This document shows positions 13,869 to 26,599 of a stretch of DNA of 64,000 nt, piece by piece; within the stretch, counting starts at the first letter, position 1, and the number at the start of each line of letters is the position of its first letter. The notes under the pieces are model-generated. The model ran no database searches. It saw only the letters and a program-made list of their open reading frames with translations, and had not been told where the DNA came from. The position numbers and the translations under genes were made by a program. Where the stretch lies: contig NC_089426.1 in the NCBI RefSeq assembly GCF_013426205.1, positions 2,170,001 to 2,234,000 on the forward strand. The letters run 5' to 3'. This stretch comes from Metarhizium brunneum (lineage: Eukaryota; Ascomycota; Sordariomycetes; Hypocreales; Clavicipitaceae).

Positions 13869-15072
13869 TCGGCGCGGCGGTCGACGACTCATCACTGCAT
13901 GCACTGTGATGTGGATGCATACGGCTACTCGCCATCCGGATTCACGGTGCCCCTGCGTTTGATTAATTGCATTGCCAGGCGCGATGCCAGGCCTATGTAT
14001 GGAGTTACGAGCCGGAGAGTGGAGTCAAGAATGCAGGCATAGCAGGTTTCTGGCCTTTTCGTTTCTAGTCTCCGGGTTTTGCTCCTGAAACTCGGCATTT
14101 TGCCACAGTGACAAGCCCCAGCCAAGGTGTCAACATCAATAGCACAAACTCTATTGCTCAGATTGCGCGTTGCTATAGGTTGTTCCAATGTCCAGCTACC
14201 AGCTTAGCACGTATGGCCAAGTCCCCGGTATTTGGCCGCCATACAAGGAAGGGGGTTGAGACCAAACAGCCAAGGTCTATGCATCTACGTATTGACTTGA
14301 CTTTGTGTAGCATGGCATATGGATGATGTGGGTGCAGGCTACTACTATGTACTTGACTACCTAGTACGCAGTCTGGTACGAATAGTCAGGGGCGAACCAG
14401 GCTGGCAGTCAATTCCTCGAGGTTCTCGCCGGCGTTCGCCCACCCCATGGGGGTTTGGGGGTCCCTAGCTAGGAGCGGCCCTGGACTATGCAATGTGCAA
14501 CCAACGCCAGTTCAACCAGACGTTTTGCATTGTCTACAGCCCACGGTGAACAAAAGGCATTCATGGTGGTTTTGACGCCCGTTGCCCAGAGCCAGTTGAT
14601 GGTAGGGTTCACGGTTTATTTTCGTGGATGAAATGTTCGGAGGTCGGGGCTAAAACGCTCCGCGTAGCACTCCGTCCACGTGAGCAGGTACATACATTAG
14701 TCATCGGAAGTCGGGCACTCGGACACAGGCAGGAGCGATCGTGAGCTGCTATTGGTAAGCGACTGCCGTACCCGAGTCCACTCGAGTGACCATAACGCTG
14801 AAAATGATGACACACGACGACCATCGGCCAAAAGACGAGATACGCGTCGCTGGAAGAAAACCCAAGACGCTCAAGGCACGCGCAGACATTCAAGACAGTT
14901 GTCCTGCAGCACCAGAACTTGCTGCGGCAAATTGGACCTTGGCTCACCTGTCGACTGGTCGTCGGTTGGCTCCGCGGCCCCACCTCAGCCATCCTCATAT
15001 TCCATCATCGCATTCCCGCGTCGCCCGCCGATTGCGGATCACGGGTCACGCATCACCGACAACCTGCCGGCC

Positions 15073-18019
15073 ATGTCTCCCGAGCCGCCATCGGATCCCT
15101 CCGGCTCCGGTGTCTCGTCGGGCACGGAGCCGTTGGCCTGTGTGACGTGCAGGTCCAGGAAACTCAAGTGTGACAGATCCAAACCGTCATGCACTCGCTG
15201 CCACAAAGTGGGCGGCGAATGTGTATATCCAGAATCACGCAGGAAGCCAACCTTTAAGCGACGAAATGTAAAGGAGATTGAAGCCCGGCTTGGTAAGCAT
15301 ATGCCCGTCCGTCATACGCCCGCGTCGAATATTCCCACACATACATACATACCCTCCCTGTGTTGCCCTTCCGTTGCGGTAGCAAGAAAACCCCCTTGCT
15401 GACAATATCAACCAGCTCAAGTAGAGAGTTATCTCAAAGAAGTAAACAAGGGTGTCGATGAAGGCGGGAATTCGAATGCCTCCCAGCAGTCTGACCCGCC
15501 GCTTTGGCAAGGAGACTTCACCTTTGAAAGCGGACCTACGGGGAGTGATGCCGCTGATTCTCAGCAACCGGGGGTGACTGCCTTCTCCTTTCCTGACGCT
15601 TCTGCAACCCAGGAGGACACATTTATGGGTAACGGCACGCTCATAGGCCTAGGCTATTCAGAGACGGTGCCGCCCCTCGAAGTTCAAGAAGACCTGTATG
15701 TTGTCTATTGCCCCTGCCATACATATATACTCGTGAACTTGTACGGCTAACATCCCCAGCAACAACACATTCTTCCTCGTTCCATATCACTTCATCCCTA
15801 TCATACATTCTGGAAGGTACTACCGGTCGTTCTATGCCGGGCCGCTGCGAAAACCGCCCATGAGCCTGCAGTATGCCGTATGGGCCATGGCCGCCAGCGG
15901 GCACGCCAGATACGACCAGTATTCCCAAGTATTTTATCAACGAGCTCGTCAGTACATAGAGGCTGATGAGATGAAGGTGAGAAGAAGCCGCTGCTGGGCG
16001 AAGCGTTACAGCACGCATGTGAACTGATGGCGACGCATGCAGGACCACGGGGAGCATTTCATCACCATTGCTCATGCCCAGGCCTTGTGCCTGGTCGCTG
16101 CTTTCGAGGCCAAATGTATGCTCTTTACGAGGGCTTCTACAACCTGCGCCAAGGCTGTGCGGCTTTGCCAAATGATGGGCCTGGACCGCCTTGACGGTGC
16201 GCGCGACGATTTGCCTCCTGCGCTCGGTCCGCATTCAACGTGGGAGGAGCTGGAGGAAAGGAGGAGAGTGTTTTGGGGTGCCTTTGCCATCGACTCTCAT
16301 GCCAGTATATCTACAGGTTGGCCGGCATTAATAAACCCCGACGATGTAAGGACGTCTGCATCAACGAACCACTTTCTAGTCGACACAAGACACAAACTAA
16401 CAGTCTCTAGATAATGACCCGTCTTCCCGCGTCAGAGGAAGCCTTTTCCTCCGGCGAGGAGGAAATCGCTCCATTCTTGGACGAGATTTCCTCCGGAACA
16501 TCCTTCAGCTCCTTTGCCGGTACAATCGTCGTGTGCTCTATTTTCCGAGTAATTCTCAAACACGTGCACCGATCTAAGCCTACCGACAAACCAGAGGATA
16601 TGATGGAGGGCCCGTTCTGGAAGAGGCACCGTGATCTAGATAATCAGTTATCAAGCCTCTTCATGTTCCTACCTGCGAGGTTCCGCCTACCGGGGGCGTT
16701 GAGAGACCCAGGGGCTATTCATATGAACCTCAACCTGCACGCCGCTGTCATTATTCTTCATCACGCAGCTTTAGAGAAAGCAGACCTTCACAATCTAGGC
16801 GAAAACGTAACGCGAACAAGCCTCTTTCGACTGAGGACGTCGGCAGAGGAAATTGTGAACATTGTAAAACTGTCGTCTCATTCTACCTCTATCTTTGTAA
16901 GCATTATTCGCACACTCTTGTTTCGCTGGAATCGAACCACTTGGGCCAGAGCAAGCCCTCCCCTTTTCCTCTTTTTTCCTCCAGCGCTGACACCTTTCAC
17001 AGAAAAGTCCTCTTTGTGCATTGTCGCTATACTGCTCTATAACGGTATACGTCTACTTGGCCAAGTTGAACCCCCAGTCTGGTCTCACACCGTTGGACAA
17101 GTCAAATCTTGAAATTATTATCCAGGCAATGGAGGCAATTGGTCGGAACCACGAAATCACTTGTGCTTTTCTTCATCAAGCGTGTTTGGATATTGAAAGA
17201 AACGAGCTCACATCCGTGCTAAAGTTTCCAAACTTGGAAAAGTACCGCTCAATCTTTGGCGGCGCCAACCACTCCAACATTCCATTGATTACGCGCAGTT
17301 CGATATCGAAACATTCCAAAGTGACCCCTGTTCTGCCAGGCAGGCTCCCACTCAACAACCCCCAGGGAAAAATTCTACCGGGCCATTTGAAACTAGACAA
17401 GGGCATCCCCCCAATAGCGTCGGGAGGGGCCGAACCCGTCGTGCGAAAACTAATCAATTGCGATTGTTTCCAGCCGGTTCTCGGTGCAGTAACTCGCAAC
17501 GTCGGCGCCGGACCAAGAGACAGAACGGAACACAAGAGAAAGAGGATGTCACCGAGTGGAAGTCCCTCGGTCGGACTCATGGGTACCGCAATGGACGGCC
17601 AGGCGGATGAGACGCCAGGCCATGGAAATCGGTCAACCGCGTTTAGCGCTGCCCCTGGAATCGATGTGCGGAATCCGCTGGGAGACGCGACTTTCGCCTT
17701 GCCAGACCGGACGAATTCGTCAACGTCTTCGCCGGCTCATCGCGTAGCCGGCTCAGACCCTCTATCAGGAAGTAGTCATACCTCGCCGCCTGGGCTGGGC
17801 AACACTCCCGAAGAGAACAGGTTTGATCTAAGGGCCTTCCAGGAAAGAGTGGTCCCTCAAATGTGGCAGGCCGCACAGATGCAATCTATGCAGGACACGC
17901 TATTTACATCCTCCATCACGGAAGCATTGTTCACAATGGCTGGCATTGATGAAACAACGGCGGGTTGGGAGTCTTGGAACCAGTCTGCGGCGTGGCAGGC
18001 GGATATGTCTGGGCCATGA
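15073..18019 (+). CDS. Zn2Cys6 fungal-specific transcription factor
   Basis: Model join(15073..15292,15416..15695,15760..15976,16043..16345,16411..16896,17003..18019), 840 aa; all five introns are GT-AG and phases close. The N-terminal binuclear zinc cluster uses Cys23, 26, 33, 40, 43 and 50, with RSRKLKCDRSKPSC between the second and fourth Cys. A basic linker and the short coiled stretch RLAQVESYLKEV follow, the latter spanning intron 1. The fungal-specific regulatory domain runs from about residue 170 into the 500s and contains ERRRVFWG at 311-318. The C-terminal 250 residues are low in complexity. It should bind CGG-type half sites as a nuclear regulator; its targets cannot be read here. 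It converges on the aspartic protease gene, 1.06 kb away. Intron 1 contains a short CATA tract. Confidence 0.92.
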
Positions 18020-19078
18020 CGTCCTCTCGTTCATGGCCAGGAAGGAATATGACTGCGCATTGTATGGAAATCACGTCTTCTCATCTAACGGTGGTTGCTG
18101 TCCCCGGGGGAGGGGCAGGCTACGGCTTTATGGTGTTTGTTTACCGGAAAAGGAGGGCGGTTTTGGCGCATCTAGGCAAGGAGACCCTTGAGGTCTTGTG
18201 TAAAGTATCTTTATTCCCAACTCATGTGGGTAGGTCGGCTGGAGAATCCCATCTCGGCGAGAAAATATAAAATTCATCCCAATGATGATATTCATCTGCG
18301 AAACGCGAATTGCGCTTTTATCCACCTCGCCTCGTCTACGAAAAACGTCACATACCCTCCACTAATTTACACTCCCGACACCCATGAGTATCCGTCTTGT
18401 CGTTCGAGGTGGCAAGGCGCATGCTCCCCTGTGGTAAGAGAGTTTCAGATAGATACCGATGAAAAAGTTGACATGCCCGTGACGAATTGGCGTTCGGGAC
18501 CGGTGCATCCAGATACGTGCCCATGACCAACTGCTCCGCGCTGTGTGTCTATGCACTCCCACCACACAGGGGAGCGTGACGCCTTTGCTGCCGTTCTGTT
18601 TCGCGCGTCGGAAATAGTAAGAAATAAGGAGGGGTGAGGTGCGAGGTTAGTATCATGCAGGTATATGTCTCAAAGATAAGAAACATCACATCGGCCGGAC
18701 GCATTCTAACTGGCCCGGAGAGCCCACACAGCTTGCCGACTTTGGCCGCCGGTGAGGGGCCGGCGCGGGGTGGACCCGGGGCAGAGCGGCCCGCATGGAA
18801 GTCGGCACCAGGGTCCGGCGGCCATAACAAGGTTGTTGTGAGAGACATGTGCTTGTGTTTGGGATTTTGAGACATAGATTATTAAATCTATACACAACTA
18901 TGTGTTGCAAATCTTAGCCATATGGCAGTCATACCATCTTAACGATTGGTTTTGTCCCATGCTCATAAGCCATATCCAAGCCGAAACGCCATCGCAATGC
19001 ACCAACCTCTCTATATTTAGATCACGCGCCCCAAATAAAGCGCATGTATATATCAGCTGTGTTGAAAGAGCCCACGGT
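18020..19078. other. Convergent intergenic region
   Basis: It lies between the stop codons of the Zn2Cys6 gene and the aspartic protease gene. I see no coding signal; it should hold both 3' UTRs. A GC-rich patch lies at about 18740-18830. Confidence 0.6.
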
Positions 19079-20556
19079 TCAAATAAGAGCCCTTGCCATC
19101 ATGCATACAAAAAGTAACGTCAACGATGGGGCAAGACTACTCGCCGCGTTGCCTGGCTGCTGAGTGTTGCCCTTGGAATTGATCCCTCCAGGCAACCCAG
19201 ACGTCGCTGTGATGGGGTTGCTGGCTTTGGTTGCAAATGGTGCAGTCGACTTACTATTGATTTCAACCTGGTTGGATGTCGTGGCGTTGAATATCGTATT
19301 CGCTAGAGAAATTTCATTGTTTTCTGTATCGTAGACCACGTAGGCACTACGGAGAAAAGTGTCGCCCAGGACAGAAGACGCTTTTCCAGCTGGCAAGATG
19401 CCAAAAAGACAGGCCGGTTCGCCGTTGCCGAAAATCAGCTGCTCGCCCTCCGTGTCAGACACATTGATGAGCATTTCGTTCATAGGCACAGTTACGGATG
19501 CCGGCGAACTAAAATTGAACGTCATGGAGGCAATTGTCTGCTGCACAGAGCACTTGACGAAAGCGGCACCTTGAGATGGGTCGTACGACGCCTCCACCAT
19601 TCCGTAAATGCTTTCCACCATTGAGTCGGGCAGGTATGTTAATGAGCTGCCCGAATCGAGAAGCACAGCCAACGCCATATTTTTGCCAACATTTTTGGAC
19701 CCGACATCGAGGCCAGTCATGGTGATAAAGAACTCGTTATAACCGTTGCCGACCTTCTGAATGGGCAAACTGATCAAGCTCCCCCGAAACCGATCCCTGT
19801 CAACACCGCCAAACAGGACCTCGCCGGTTGAGGAATCCAAGTCGTTCAGCCACAGACTGTATGCACTGGATGCGATGAGTCCGTCGGCTGCCATCTTGGC
19901 TGGCAAGTTGTCGTACGGTTTGAGTCCTGATCGCACTACTTGAACCTCGTTACTAGGATACCCTATCCCTAGTACATTCTGCTCTGAGGTGCTCTCATAG
20001 CCGACTCCAAATTGAAGCGAAGACAAATTCACCCCGGAGAAGCTCATTGTGTCTGTGACATAGTCTCCTGCTGCACCTGATCCGTCGACGTAGGAGATGT
20101 TGAAGTTACTGCTGACATACTTGTACGTTGACGAAGAATTGGCTGTGTACACAAGAGACTCTGCGCAAGGCCTTTTCCTCATCGAGCAGAGCTGAGAACT
20201 TCGTGTGTTAACCCACAGATCACTGCTTCCAGTGTCTATGTGTAGTCGTACATTTTGTGGCGGAGTTCCTAGTGAAGCGTTTAGGAAGTACAAGGTTTGC
20301 TATGAATATGTGAGTTACGCCGGCGAATGATTTCTCATTGCAAAGGATATCGTACCAAGTTATCGATTGTTGCATTGACGGTGCCATCTCTTTTCCGCAT
20401 CCTGTTCCTATCGTGTGTGACAGGGTCTCGAATCTCACTGCGATGTAGCGGCAAGCCAACCACCCGAGGCGATCCATCTTGCCGATCTGGTATTGACAGA
20501 CCATGGACATACGGCAGAAGAGCAGTGAAGGTAAGGAGTTTCATTTTGAGATTCAT
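19079..20556 (-). CDS. GPI-anchored aspartic protease (yapsin/pepsin family A1)
   Basis: Model complement(join(19079..20299,20356..20556)), 473 aa, one 56-nt phase-0 intron. A signal peptide (MNLKMKLLTFTALLPYVHG) opens the protein and a prodomain of about 50 residues follows, ending near the dibasic RMRKR. Both catalytic motifs are present: DTGSSDLW with Asp89 and LLDSGSSLTYLP with Asp282. Many N-x-S/T sequons occur. The C-terminal 50 residues are Ser/Thr/Asn-rich and end in a hydrophobic tail (LAPSLTLLFVCMM) preceded by small residues, the pattern of a GPI attachment signal. Such enzymes act at the plasma membrane or cell wall on surface or secreted proteins. A second in-frame ATG lies four codons downstream of the chosen start. 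Confidence 0.92.
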
Positions 20557-23500
20557 ATCGACGGTGTATGTGTATGCTGCATAGATTGATTATGTTGCAT
20601 ATGGCATACGTGGGTCTCCCTCGGTGAATAAATATCACCAAGTATAAAGTCGTCGTCGTAAGACGGAATAGTGTGTGACCCCCTTCACAAAGTTCCGACG
20701 TCGATTACGCAAGTTTGAGACGAAGAAATTGCCGCTCTACCGATCTGTCCTATTATCTTTCCCGGGCTACAAGTTGGCTTCGAGCCTCACAGAAGAAAAC
20801 ACTGGCGGTACAGTAATGCCCGAACTTGTATGGTGCCGTCGGCAATTGCGGCTTAGTGGACCCTGGGATTCGTCACCTCGTCGGTGTTTTTAAGACGCCA
20901 CCTTGTGCCGTGGCATGCAGCGGGCAGTACAGTTCGTCGAAGTTGGCGAATAGGACGGCTATTTCGGGACAATTGGTGGCAAGAATTGGCCTGCGCCTAC
21001 TCGCGACGATGTGTGTGATGGTTTAGAAAGAGTTGAGATACGGCACTGGAGAGATGAATGGTGAGACTGTCGAGAAAACAGTAATTAGATGCAAGCCTGC
21101 TGATGGAGCAACAGAGCATGAGGAATCAGAACGAACGACTAGCTAATACAGAAATGCCCGAGGCCACGGAGACTGATGCCGGCGGCTCATGATGCATTAG
21201 TAGCTCTCGTTGGAAGGATGCCATTTTTGGCCTGGTCAGAATTCCCACGCAACATGGAGATTCGTAGTACCGCCAAGGCTAGGCATGAACCAGACATCGC
21301 CACAAGGAGAACGGGAAGAACAATGCCGTGTTGAGGAACTGTCAACGAGTGAGATCCTGCGGGGCGTTCCAGGGCTCAGCCCATGAAGCCCCTGATTTCC
21401 GAGACGCGCGGCCTACGCCATGCAGGCAAGAGAGGTCGGACGACCGTGAGAAGTGCGGAAAACGGAGCTCGGGGCACAAAGCAGCACAGAGAACTGATGC
21501 AGTGTGAGCAGAGCTAGCCGGGCGAATGTCGCGATGCCAAGTCCAAGGAGCCGCGAAAAATTGGTCATCGCAGCGCTCATTCGCTCGAGCCATCAACAGC
21601 AGTTGTTCAGCTTGGTGCATTGATAGCATGGGCGACCTGTTCGCCTTGCCGTCGTTTTCCACGGCTGTGTCAGGACATTTGAAACCAACAGCCGACATCA
21701 GGATGCTGCAGAGGTACGACGGAACAAAGCAGTCGGGGTGTTAGGGACCGGAAAGGGTCGTTGCTGTTGCCAAGAATAGCTGGAGTCCTTGGCCGGCGCG
21801 TAAATAATAGCATCAAATGGCGGCCAGCTGGCCCGCATGAGCTCGTGCCATGCTCGTTTCACTTGGGCGTTCGCCCGTCGACCAAAACGCCACGTCCCAT
21901 CTGTTCGGCGCCAGATAGCCTCCATTGGCCATGGACTGGAACAGTGTAGGCATTGGCATGCGGCGGCGGGTGTCGTCTCTGGCGCCATTGAAGACGCCAA
22001 TGTTTGAGTATGTGCATTTGACCTCGTCCAAATCCGAGGTTGGGAGGCTGATGTGATCGACAACTGTATGCGGTGTTGAATGGTGAGGGATGAACAAGGC
22101 AAGTCATGTTGTGTGCTCCTTCCTCGCCTTGATTTGATGTGTGGACAAGGCCACGCGGCAGATCAACAACGTGCGGCTTGATCTAGCAAATGTTTATCGC
22201 AACGTCAGAGAAAAGACTCAACCGAAGCCCATCTGGTGTCTTCGCGTGGTTCGTCGGAACATCGGAACATCTATCTATGCAGTTTCGGGCACGGCATGAT
22301 TGTAATGCGATGCATCAACAACAACCTGTTGGGAGGTGCCTCTGCTCACTTGACTCCCGCAACCCATCATGGTTCATGACTCGGGAGACACCGTGCCCAG
22401 CAAACAATCGGTCCATCACCATCACCGCGTCTCTTCAGACTCGCCCATGCCTCAAGTTGCTTGCTTATTGACCTATCTCATACTCCAAAAAGGGTAATGG
22501 ACACTCTAACAGCCTTTCATGCTAAAACAGAGCTGACCCCTACTACTCCTTCTGACACGTCACACTAGTATCAGGGTTGTCCAAGTTTAGCACCATAACC
22601 GCCTCCGTCTCAACATTGCGTAACATCAGGCTCTCGGATCGTAAATGCCAATGTTCGATGCCCGTTTCGCACAGGGCTCTTCTTAGCTCGTGACGCCGGC
22701 CCTGGTGCCCACGTTTTACGACTGTGTGCCCGCGGCAACAACTTGGTGCAGTAATCCACTCGATCTAGACGCCCGATTGAGGTTTCATCTACAAGGCCAT
22801 CTCTCTGACATGTGTTTCTATTATTGGTGACGGGTTACTGCCAGACATGCACCTAGATTTCCTACTCGCTAACGTGCGGCGGGGAGAGACGCCGCATCGA
22901 CAGCTTATATATGCAACAGACGAAAATACTTGACTAGTTTAATGTCGCTCATTGCAGGTTAATATATGGCACGCACTATCAAGTAGTCGCCGGCGCAGAA
23001 GGACCAACAGTCTCGAGTAAGCTGTCTGGTGGCAGGAACTGAGTGTTGGTAACTAAGGACGACAAGCCAAGCCGGCCAGCCGCACTTGAAAGAGCAGTTC
23101 CCAAATTCTTGAATGAATATTGATTCTTGTATAGGCCGACACATCGGAAAGCCCCAAAATCGCCCAAACTAAATCATGAGCATCGTGTTTGTCCAAGAGC
23201 CTCGGGGGCAATCCCCCGCGCTGTTAGGTTTGCCTGACACATTCCTTCGGTGTCTATTGTGATTCAATGAGGAATAAACAGTCTACTCACTGCGAGCTTT
23301 TCTTGATAGATGCAGATACACACATAATGCGTTCAACGCATTTTCGGAAGACATGCCACTCAACAGCTCCTCCCACAACTCCCCCATGTCTTGATTAGTA
23401 TAAAGTTCGGCAGAAACATATTACCTGGATCAACTCCCCGGACTTTTGCGCTCTCACAGGACGTAGGTCTACATACGGGCCCTGCGGTTCTTGTGATAGC

Positions 23501-24810
23501 CTTGTCTGCCTCCAGACCTACCGGTTGGTCACCCTCCCTCTCCGCTCCTATCGTCTGCAAGGCGTCAATGAGCTTGTCAATGGCAACAACAACCGCCATG
23601 TTGTAAGGGTTGAAAGCCTAGCTGCTTCCTCTTGATCATGGCTGCAGTATGCGTGGTAACCATTGCTCTATTGGATGGCCAGGTCGTGGCTACTTGGGTG
23701 AATTGAGACTTGCGATTCCTCTACACTGTCCAACACATCGTGGACCAGCTCCGCAGGGCGGATTTTCTATATAAAGAATGATATGGATGTTGGCTCGTGA
23801 GCCGGTCGTCCCTTGACGGGTCCCATACCTGGCCGATGATCCTCGCCGTCCAAGTTCAACGGATATTTTACGCGGAACTGCTTCGGGTTGAAAGGATACG
23901 TTCCTTCTTTAGGCCCAGGAACAGTCGCGATAGTCCTAGACAATCCGTTAGTAGTGGTTATGTTTATCCCAGCAGCTCTACTGCATCAAGTCTCACCAAT
24001 CTGTGCAGACGGCGCACCACACGACAGACGGCGCTTGATCTCGACTCGAATGACATCCTCATCTGGGAGCTTGATTCCGGCGTCAAGGTTCCGTGTAACG
24101 CAGTTGTGCTGTGTAGCTCCTTGCATCGCGAGTGCAAGTGTGAGTGTCTAGAACAGATGTGAAAGGTACTGGAGGAAACCTCCTCAAGGTGAGCCCACAT
24201 GCCATTCGCCTCACCCTGGAGAGCGTCATCGTCCAGGTTCTGTAAGTTGCGTTGGGGGTCTGGTGCAACTTGTCGTTGCCATACTGGGAGATGGGGACGT
24301 TCCTGTTGGTGTTCAGTATGTGTTCCAATGCACCAAAGCAGGCGTGTATAGGTGGCCACACCTTTTCACCTACTATATAGTTGGACAGAATGTGCTGAGG
24401 AACCAAGTCGTTTTTTACAATGGAATCGGTCGTATTGTTTCCGGGCATATTGCTGATAAAGCAGGCTACTACAACATCTCAGTCGCAACTCCCACCTCAC
24501 ATATCGATAGACAATTCCTTTTTTTACTATTAGATAATCTCCACTAGATCTATAGATAGCTTCATACGCTCAGATGGACCCTCGCTCGCTCCAAACGACG
24601 TTGTCGGGTCGTCACATCCTTTACGACAAATTCACCAGCCGTAGATTGTCAACGAGTGTCAAAGACAATGAATTGGTGCTATCCTAGCCAAGTATGGCAT
24701 GTTCTCAATGCTCATCATGACACGAGGCAAACCGCTGCACCAGCTTTCGCATCTCGTCAATCAACCTACCAGTAGATGAGAAAATTTTCAGCCTGAACTC
24801 AGGAATTGAC
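20557..24810. other. 4.3-kb gene-free region
   Basis: No recognisable gene. The first few hundred bases should contain the aspartic protease promoter. Minus-strand frames at about 21813-22097, 22979-23167 and 23360-23599 have mildly protein-like composition but no motif I can name and no supported exon structure. Given the relics immediately to the right, unrecognised gene remnants may be present. Confidence 0.5.
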
Positions 24811-26116
24811 CTACATTTCTCTGAAGTGAGGTTGATCCGGGTAAATTGCCGAGTCGTGGATGATGAGGCGCCTAAGACAGCTGGTCAGTTACAAAAGTAT
24901 TGCGTAGCTTCCAATGAAACAAACAGACGTTGCATAGAGGGCATTACGGGCATCCCAGTCTTCCTCGGGGTCGGATTTTGGAACGAGCTCGTGGTAAGCT
25001 CTATAACACTCTTTGATCCAATCATCTGCCAAGGGACGCAGAGTAGCAAGCTCGTCTACATCACCACCATCAGCGTCCGTATTCCAAAAGGGGCAATACC
25101 AAGTCCGCTTATTTCGGGGGAAAGAAGGTTCAAAGGAGCAAGTCAAGGCGAAATTGGAACTGACACTCGTTGTGGCCCCAGAAAGCTGCAGCATCGAACA
25201 ACAGCGGATCGTTATTTTCAGACGCCTTCTGGCAAGAGACGTTTCCCAACCACAAATCACCATGAAGCAGCACAGGCTTGATGCTTCTGCCATTTGTTTC
25301 CATGGGATCAAGAAGCCTTGGGATGACCTTTCTGAGGAAGGGTTCTGAAAGCTTCTTCAGTTCATCACTCGGCCCTCTTGCTTCTTCCTCCAGTGCCAAC
25401 ATCCGCTCCATTCCTGCAACGTAGAATTCTTTCCAGGACTTGGTCCAAGTATTGTCCTGCGGAAGCGTCCCGTTGTAGGTGGTTACATGGAATCCAAACT
25501 TTTCATCAGGGTTCGACGTGGCATACTCTTTCATGCTGAGGGTATGGAGCTGAGCCACTGCTTCGGCGAAACGCGGAATGTCGGGTCTAGGCTTGGGTTT
25601 GTCTTCAAGCAGTGAGTGGAATGTGAAGATGAGGAAGTACTTGTCAAACTCGCCCCCGGGCTTCTCGCATTTCCCCCAGGCTAATGGTTTTGGAGAGAGG
25701 TTGGGAATGGCTTTATTGATCAATTTTGAGGACTCGTCAAGCATGGAGCGAGCTTCTCTTCCCTCCGCCAGCTAGTATAAACGAGGGTTAGGATCAAGCA
25801 GCGTCTGTAAAGTTACATGAAGCAGGGGAATACTTCCAAGATATTCCCACCTTCAAAAAGTATGACAGTTGGTTCCCATCGACCTCGGCTTCGATTCGAG
25901 CTGTCGTGTTCCAGTTGCTTGCCCCGTGGCCTTCACACCGAAAATGAGCCGACGGGGGGGGTTCTAATGCTTTACATATGTCATGTGTTACCGTTCCGAT
26001 TTTCAGTGACTTCTGCCCGCTATGCAAGACTTACACTTTTTGACATTCGCATCAAGTTCGATGTCGCCCTTGTGTTCTTTGCGATTGTTTTGTATCTCCC
26101 AGTACTCTGGCGACAT
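24811..26116 (-). CDS. Fructosamine/ketosamine-3-kinase-like protein
   Basis: Model complement(join(24811..24871,24929..25055,25165..25771,25851..25969,26035..26116)), 331 aa. It belongs to the fructosamine kinase family, an aminoglycoside-phosphotransferase-like kinase fold. The catalytic loop HGDLWLGN is at residues 237-244, followed by FDAAAFWGHNE with the metal-binding Asp. GHGASNW near residue 45 matches the nucleotide-binding loop region and TARIE the first strand. Family members phosphorylate ketosamines on glycated proteins or small molecules; the fungal substrate is not established. The ATG at 26116 opens a short exon whose GTAAGT donor joins in phase 1. The last 57-nt intron (donor GTCTGT) is the weakest junction, but the penultimate exon is 127 nt, exactly as in the relic paralog at 27562-28648, which supports it. 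Confidence 0.85.
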
Positions 26117-26599
26117 GGCGAAAGTGCTGACAGGGACAGCTGATAGGTATGGGACGGAGTAGAGTGTGATGCAAGGAAAGAGAGGGCGTCAACGATCCGG
26201 GCATGACACAAAAAGGCATACATATACACAACAGAAGAACGGCCAGACTCTGGTTTGAGCACATTTCCGAAGGCTTGCAGGCGGCCACGGTACTCTCAGC
26301 CGACTGACCCCTCTAATTGTTGATTGAACGGATCAAGCTCTCCGTGCGACGCATTGTACGACGTACTCTGCACATGTGATGAGTTGGAACAAGATTCAGG
26401 TTTGACAACGGCGGAGAGGAAGCATTGATTGGAACATTGCGAAAGCCCCCTCATCTGCTGGTTTACAACAAAGATTTGTTGTAGAACACAAAGAGTTATC
26501 CCGCCATATATCATGACTACGATATCCCTTTCTAGTAATTGGCAAGAGGAGAAGCGGGATGGAAGTGCGAACCAGCATGGTGATCTACAAATGGCAGGA
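26117..26599. other. Intergenic region upstream of the kinase gene
   Basis: Presumed promoter of the minus-strand kinase gene, extending to the start of detectable transporter similarity. No gene seen. Confidence 0.5.

Larger units (their letters stand above)
8311..15072. other. 6.8-kb gene-free region between two transcription factor genes
   Basis: No frame has recognisable domains. It contains an octamer tandem array (11493-11537), a hexamer array (13843-13868), CATA/TATG tracts (9646-9670, 9911-9940, 12462-12508) and four exact TACGGAGTA copies between 11008 and 12453. A GC-richer island at 10400-10970 has long overlapping frames on both strands that I could not assign. The right end probably holds the promoter and 5' UTR of the Zn2Cys6 gene. 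Confidence 0.55.

Noticed and set aside
15641..16234. Minus-strand frame of 197 codons opposite the Zn2Cys6 gene
   Set aside because: It spans introns and exons of the supported plus-strand gene and matches no family.
21813..22107. Minus-strand frames near 21.8-22.1 kb as a gene
   Set aside because: The composition is mildly protein-like, but I found no motif, homology signal or consistent exon structure.
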